From Flavobacteriaceae bacterium (GTDB lineage: Bacteria > Bacteroidota > Bacteroidia > Flavobacteriales > Flavobacteriaceae), in the NCBI GenBank assembly GCA_019090365.1, contig JAHRWC010000164.1, forward strand, positions 1 to 15,990: a stretch of DNA of 15,990 nt. Direction: 5' to 3'. Below, one piece after another: positions 12,058 to 15,990 of this stretch (position 1 is the first letter of the stretch; each line of letters starts with the position of its first letter). The position numbers were made by a program, and so were the translations under genes. Below the pieces are notes generated by a model that ran no database searches, had not been told where the DNA came from, and worked only from the letters and a program-made list of their open reading frames with translations.

Positions 12058-14580
12058 ATGAAGTATATATTACTTATTCCATTTCTTTTTATTACCTTTT
12101 TTGGAATATCACAAACTAAAGTGAGTGGTGTAATAAAAGATTTGTCAGGTGAACCTGTGGCTTTTGCGAATGTTATATTTAAAGATTCTTATGAAGGTAC
12201 TATTACTAATGAAGAAGGACGTTTTTATTTAGAGAGTAATAAGACCTATACAACAGTACTATTTTCCTTTATCGGTTATCATCCAAGAGAAATTCTACTT
12301 ACTGAACGAAGCAATTTCAATATGGAAATTGAGCTTGAAGAAAAAGCTGCTTCATTAGATGAGGTTGTAATTTATAGTGGGAAACAATCTAAAAAGAATA
12401 ATCCTGCTATAGATATTCTTCGGAAAATTTGGGAAAATAGAAGATCAAACGGAATTAAAAAGTTTAAACAATACTCCTTTGATAAATACGAAAAATTAGA
12501 ATTCGATTTAAATACAATTGATTCTGCTTTAATTAAAAGTAAATTGTTTCGAGGGATGGAGTTTATCTTCGATCAAACAGATACTTCTAGAATAACAGGA
12601 AAAACTTATCTTCCAATTTTTGTAAATGAAGCTGTTTCTAAGGTATATGGAGACAATGATATAAATAAGGTTAAAGAAGAATTACTAGGAAATAAAAACA
12701 GTGGGTTTAGTGAAAATCAGACTATTATTTCTTTTGTAAAAGACCTATATAATGAATATGATGTTTATGACAACTACCTTAAATTTTTCGATAAAAGTTT
12801 TACAAGTCCAATAAGTCGAACGGGAATTCAGACCTATAATTATGTGCTTTCTGATAGCGCATTCATTGATAATAAATGGTGTTATAATATTATTTATTAT
12901 CCAAGACGTAAAAATGAATTGACATTTAAAGGTGATTTTTGGGTAAATGATACCACATTCGCTATTAAAGAAATTAACATGCAACTTTCTAAAAGCGCCA
13001 ATATAAACTGGGTGAAGGAAGTGTACATGGAACAGGAATTTGAATTATTGAACGACTCAGTTTTCTTATTAAAACGAGATTACTTTTTATCAGATTTTTC
13101 ATTTAGAAAAAAAGAAGAATCTAGAGGAATTTACGGTAAGAGAACTACCTTGTATGATAATTACAAGTTCAATCAACCTAAAGAAAAAGAATTCTATGAT
13201 GAAGAAGTTTACTATTATGACAAAGATGTCTATAATAGGGAGGATGCATTTTGGGAGGAAAATCGACAAGAAAAGTTAAGTAAAGACGAAGAAGGTGTCT
13301 ATAAAATGTTGGATACACTTAAAACAGTAAAAAAGTTTAAACGACTTTATAATTTAGGTTCTGTTCTTTCCTCTGGTTATTGGGAATTCCCTGAATGGAA
13401 TTTTGATTATGGACCTATTTTTTCCACTTTTGGATATAATGAAGTTGAAGGAATACGTATTCGAACAGGAGGAAGAACTTATTTTACACAAAATGATCCA
13501 TGGCGAATTGAAGGTTTTGGAGCATATGGTTTTAAAGACGAAAAATTTAAGTTTGGTATATCAGGAAAATGGCTAGCTAATAAGAAAAACCGATTAATAT
13601 TGTCAGCAGGTTACCGTCAAGATGTTGAACAAATAGGAGCGAGTCTTACAACATCTAGAGATGTGTTAGGACGAAATCTAGCTTCATCATCGATAGTAGG
13701 AACTGGAACTAACGATAAATTAACGTCAATTAAACTTGCTAATTTTGCGGTAGAGTTAGAACCATTTAGAAATGTAATAACAAGATTTGACGCTTCTTAT
13801 AGAACCTTAGAATCAGCATCACCTACTTTTAGTTTAGATTATATAAATGATGACTTAACAGAACCTATTAAGTCGGATATAAATCAAGCTGAATTGGTAT
13901 TTACAACAATATATGAGCCTGGAAAGAAAACATCAGGTTTTGGAGTAGAAAGACGTACAGCTAATGAATGGTTCCCTTCTTTTTTCTTAAGCTATACAAA
14001 GGGGTTGGAAGGAACATTTAATAGTGATTTTGATTATAATAAATTACAATTTGCGTACCGTCAAGGACACCGTGTGGGTGGAATAGGAAAGCTAAGTGTA
14101 TCTTTTGAAGCTGGTAAAACATTTGGCGATGTGCCATTAGGATTATTGAGTCCAGTGCCTGGGAATCAATCATTTTTCTCAATATATAATTCATTTAGTC
14201 AGCTAGATTATTATGAATTTGTAACTGACACTTATGCTTCATTGCATCTTGAACATAATTTTGGAGGTCGTATATTCTCAAGAATTCCATTTCTGAAAAA
14301 ATTAAACCTTAGAGAAATTGTAGGTATTAGAGGAATTTGGGGAGATATATCGCAAGATAATATAAATTTGAGTCAGCCTGCATTTCAAAATATTTATGGA
14401 AATATTCCATTAACTCCTGAAAATATAGCGCCGAGCGAAGAAATGTATTATGAATATAGTTTTGGAGTAGGTAATATTTTTAAAATATTCAGAATTGATG
14501 TAAACTTTAGAGGAAATTATAAAGAACTTCCTAATGCTCGAAAATTTGGTGTAACGGGGTCTTTCGGTTTTTCTTTCTAA
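12058..14580 (+). CDS. DUF5686 outer-membrane protein with carboxypeptidase-regulatory-like N-terminal domain
   Basis: The function of this 840-residue protein is not known. A signal peptide (MKYILLIPFLFITFFGIS, then QTK) is followed by a beta-sandwich of the carboxypeptidase-D regulatory type at about 20-105 (VSGVIKDLSGEPVAFANVIF, EGTITNEEGRFYL, FSFIGYHPREI), as found at the front of TonB-dependent receptors. The remainder matches the DUF5686 type: a mixed central part, then from about residue 430 many alternating aromatic strands typical of an outer-membrane barrel, ending in GVTGSFGFSF with a terminal phenylalanine as barrel-insertion proteins require. It is not a TonB-dependent receptor itself, since no plug domain is seen. 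It follows pdhB by 51 bases without a clear terminator or promoter between them. Outer-membrane location is inferred with good confidence, cargo unknown. Confidence 0.88.
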   Translation: MKYILLIPFLFITFFGISQTKVSGVIKDLSGEPVAFANVIFKDSYEGTITNEEGRFYLESNKTYTTVLFSFIGYHPREILLTERSNFNMEIELEEKAASLDEVVIYSGKQSKKNNPAIDILRKIWENRRSNGIKKFKQYSFDKYEKLEFDLNTIDSALIKSKLFRGMEFIFDQTDTSRITGKTYLPIFVNEAVSKVYGDNDINKVKEELLGNKNSGFSENQTIISFVKDLYNEYDVYDNYLKFFDKSFTSPISRTGIQTYNYVLSDSAFIDNKWCYNIIYYPRRKNELTFKGDFWVNDTTFAIKEINMQLSKSANINWVKEVYMEQEFELLNDSVFLLKRDYFLSDFSFRKKEESRGIYGKRTTLYDNYKFNQPKEKEFYDEEVYYYDKDVYNREDAFWEENRQEKLSKDEEGVYKMLDTLKTVKKFKRLYNLGSVLSSGYWEFPEWNFDYGPIFSTFGYNEVEGIRIRTGGRTYFTQNDPWRIEGFGAYGFKDEKFKFGISGKWLANKKNRLILSAGYRQDVEQIGASLTTSRDVLGRNLASSSIVGTGTNDKLTSIKLANFAVELEPFRNVITRFDASYRTLESASPTFSLDYINDDLTEPIKSDINQAELVFTTIYEPGKKTSGFGVERRTANEWFPSFFLSYTKGLEGTFNSDFDYNKLQFAYRQGHRVGGIGKLSVSFEAGKTFGDVPLGLLSPVPGNQSFFSIYNSFSQLDYYEFVTDTYASLHLEHNFGGRIFSRIPFLKKLNLREIVGIRGIWGDISQDNINLSQPAFQNIYGNIPLTPENIAPSEEMYYEYSFGVGNIFKIFRIDVNFRGNYKELPNARKFGVTGSFGFSF

Positions 14581-14598
14581 TTATAAAACTCACTTTCC

Positions 14599-14629
14599 TT
14601 GTAAGCTTTTTAGGCTTTTACTAAATTTG
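14599..14629 (+). promoter_or_regulatory. Bacteroidota-type promoter of ppa
   Basis: TTG (14599-14601), a 20-base spacer and TAAATTTG (14622-14629) fit the consensus fully. The start region continues CGCCCCC, so the transcript should begin about 15 bases before the ppa start codon. The leader has an A-rich stretch and no Shine-Dalgarno sequence. Confidence 0.75.
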
Positions 14630-14649
14630 CGCCCCCTTAAAAAATAATT

Positions 14650-15177
14650 ATGAGCAAAAACGAAATACAGAGTTTCGATGTATTAATTGAAATACCAAAA
14701 GGAAGCCGAAATAAATACGAATACGATTTCGATTTAAAGAAAATACGTTTTGATAGAATGTTATTTTCTTCAATGATGTATCCAGCCGATTATGGTTTTA
14801 TTCCAGAAACCTTAGCTTTAGATGGAGATCCTTTAGATGTGTTAGTCTTAGGGAGTGAGCCAACATTCCCAATGTGTGTAATGGAAGTGAAGCCTATTGG
14901 TGTGTTTCATATGGCAGATGAAAAAGGTCCAGATGAAAAAGTGATTTGTGTACCAGTTTCAGATCCAATTTGGAATTCATTAAATGATTTATCAGATATG
15001 AATCCTCACTTAAAAGAAGAGATTACTCATTTCTTTCAGGTATATAAAGATTTAGAAAAAAAGAAAGTTGATGTTGGTGGTTGGGGAGATGCTTCTGAAG
15101 CCTATGATATTCTAAATAAATGTATAGATCGTTACGAAAATAGTGACCATAAAATAAAAGGAAACTTTACGATTTAA
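14650..15177 (+). CDS. ppa: Inorganic pyrophosphatase, soluble family I
   Basis: Ppa hydrolyses pyrophosphate in the cytoplasm, pulling biosynthetic reactions forward. All active-site residues of family I can be placed in the 175 residues (E. coli numbering in brackets): Glu14 (20), Lys22 (29), Glu24 (31), Arg36 (43), Tyr44 (51), Tyr48 (55), Asp58, Asp60 and Asp63 in DGDPLD (65, 67, 70), Asp90 (97), Asp95 (102), Lys97 (104), Tyr132 and Lys133 (141, 142). Length equals the bacterial type. It has its own promoter and a terminator directly after it, so it is a single-gene unit. The next gene codes for the membrane-bound, energy-conserving pyrophosphatase, so the cell has both ways of disposing of pyrophosphate side by side. 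Confidence 0.97.
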   Translation: MSKNEIQSFDVLIEIPKGSRNKYEYDFDLKKIRFDRMLFSSMMYPADYGFIPETLALDGDPLDVLVLGSEPTFPMCVMEVKPIGVFHMADEKGPDEKVICVPVSDPIWNSLNDLSDMNPHLKEEITHFFQVYKDLEKKKVDVGGWGDASEAYDILNKCIDRYENSDHKIKGNFTI

Positions 15178-15200
15178 GACCTATTTATAACATGATTATT

Positions 15201-15233
15201 AACCCTTTTATATTCAATGTAAAAGGGTTTTTT
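15201..15233 (+). terminator. Rho-independent terminator after ppa
   Basis: AACCCTTTTA (15201-15210) pairs perfectly with TAAAAGGGTT (15220-15229); further pairing inside leaves a 3-base loop. A run of six T (15228-15233) follows. It starts 24 bases past the ppa stop and precedes the hppA promoter. Confidence 0.9.
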
Positions 15234-15250
15234 AATTCTCTTTAATTTGT

Positions 15251-15258
15251 TACTTTTG
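15251..15258 (+). promoter_or_regulatory. Probable hppA promoter (-7 element)
   Basis: TACTTTTG is an exact TAnnTTTG match 26 bases before the hppA start and just after the ppa terminator. The -33 position holds GTTT rather than TTG, so the upstream half is imperfect. Confidence 0.6.
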
Positions 15259-15284
15259 CAAACTAATTAACAAAAATAATATTT

Positions 15285-15990
15285 ATGGAATCAATGATGA
15301 TTTATATGCCAATTGCAATGGCAGTAATAGGGCTAGTTTATATGCTGGTTAAGAAATCTTGGGTAATGAAACAAGATGCTGGAGATGGAAAAATGAAAGA
15401 AATTTCAGATCACATCTACGAAGGAGCTTTAGCTTTCTTAAATGCAGAGTATAGATTGTTGGCAATATTTGTTGTTATCGTAAGTATATTGCTTGCTATC
15501 GTTTCGTTTATAGTACCTACAACACATTGGCTTATTGTAATCGCATTTATTTTTGGAGCATTTTTCTCAGCATTTGCTGGAAATATTGGAATGAAAATCG
15601 CTACTAAAACTAACGTAAGAACAACACAAGCCGCTCGTACTAGTTTGCCAAATGCATTAAAAGTGTCTTTTGGTGGTGGTGCTGTAATGGGATTAGGCGT
15701 TGCTGGTTTAGCCGTTTTAGGTTTAACAGCATTCTTTATATTTTTCTTTCACTTCTTTATGGGAGGTGTTTGGACTAACACAATGGATATGACTATTGTG
15801 TTAGAAACATTAGCAGGTTTCTCTTTAGGAGCTGAATCAATTGCATTATTTGCACGTGTTGGTGGAGGTATTTATACGAAAGCTGCCGATGTTGGTGCAG
15901 ATTTAGTTGGTAAAGTTGAAGCAGGAATTCCTGAGGATGATCCACGTAACCCTGCTACAATTGCAGATAATGTTGGTGATAATGTTGGTG
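15285..15990 (+). CDS. hppA: Membrane-bound ion-pumping pyrophosphatase, N-terminal part (3' end outside window)
   Basis: HppA couples pyrophosphate hydrolysis to export of H+ or Na+ across the inner membrane. The 235 residues seen include membrane helices at about 8-22, 57-78, 83-103, 130-158 and 170-190, the YEGALAFLNAEYR segment (45-57), and the highly conserved catalytic loop GGGIYTKAADVGADLVGKVE (193-212) with the pyrophosphate-binding Asp and Lys residues, followed by EDDPRNPATIADNVGDNVG, which is intact up to the window edge. The full protein in this family is around 700-800 residues, so about two thirds is missing. The residues that decide H+ or Na+ transport and potassium dependence lie beyond the edge, so the ion cannot be stated. 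The start follows an A-rich leader. Confidence 0.95.
   Translation, partial: MESMMIYMPIAMAVIGLVYMLVKKSWVMKQDAGDGKMKEISDHIYEGALAFLNAEYRLLAIFVVIVSILLAIVSFIVPTTHWLIVIAFIFGAFFSAFAGNIGMKIATKTNVRTTQAARTSLPNALKVSFGGGAVMGLGVAGLAVLGLTAFFIFFFHFFMGGVWTNTMDMTIVLETLAGFSLGAESIALFARVGGGIYTKAADVGADLVGKVEAGIPEDDPRNPATIADNVGDNVG

Noticed and set aside
1..15990. Search for tRNA/rRNA genes, CRISPR arrays, insertion sequences, phage or toxin-antitoxin genes
   Set aside because: No such structures, terminal repeats, direct-repeat arrays or abrupt base-composition changes were seen by reading; intergenic gaps are all under 300 bases.

Overview
The window is AT-rich (roughly one third G+C by eye), densely coded chromosomal DNA from a member of the Bacteroidota, most probably a Flavobacteriaceae species. 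The evidence is the gene content (a DUF5686 protein with a carboxypeptidase-regulatory-like N-terminus, a 2TM-domain protein, a bifunctional nuclease with a UVR tail, adjacent soluble and membrane pyrophosphatases), the promoter elements of the Bacteroidota type (TTG about 20 bases before TAnnTTTG), and A/T-rich leaders without clear Shine-Dalgarno sequences. The genus cannot be resolved from the window. Almost all genes are core or housekeeping genes; I see no phage, transposon, CRISPR, RNA gene or defence island.

Layout. Bases 1-2849 (+) hold the 3' end of a DegT-type sugar aminotransferase, galE (sharing one base with it) and a secreted amidohydrolase, a surface-sugar run that ends in a metallohydrolase. 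Bases 2853-6423 (-) hold, in transcription order, thyA, a 2TM membrane protein, folA, a fructosamine-kinase-family protein and fabD. ThyA and FolA form the dTMP/tetrahydrofolate cycle, and fabD appears to have its own -7 element. Bases 6474-8926 (-) hold a bifunctional nuclease gene followed one base later by a concentrative nucleoside transporter with an unusual periplasmic N-terminal domain; a rho-independent terminator separates this pair from thyA. Bases 8966-10814 (-) hold etfB and etfA, ended by a 19-bp perfect stem terminator.

From a 214-bp divergent promoter region, bases 11029-14580 (+) run rightward with pdhB (E1 beta of pyruvate dehydrogenase) and a large outer-membrane DUF5686 protein. 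A well-formed promoter then drives ppa (soluble family I pyrophosphatase), followed by a terminator, another promoter and the 5' part of hppA (ion-pumping membrane pyrophosphatase), which runs off the right edge.

The genes fit three themes: nucleotide and folate metabolism (thyA, folA, the nucleoside transporter), central energy metabolism (etfBA, pdhB, ppa, hppA), and cell envelope or lipid building (aminotransferase, galE, fabD, DUF5686). No previously undescribed multi-gene system is evident. The points most worth a second look are the periplasmic domain fused to the nucleoside transporter, a five-cysteine cluster in the aminotransferase, a GCCC element next to the -7 box of three promoters, paired inverted repeats between etfB and pdhB, and several family-atypical residues (EtfA Lys232, GalE Val303, the ThyA insertion).
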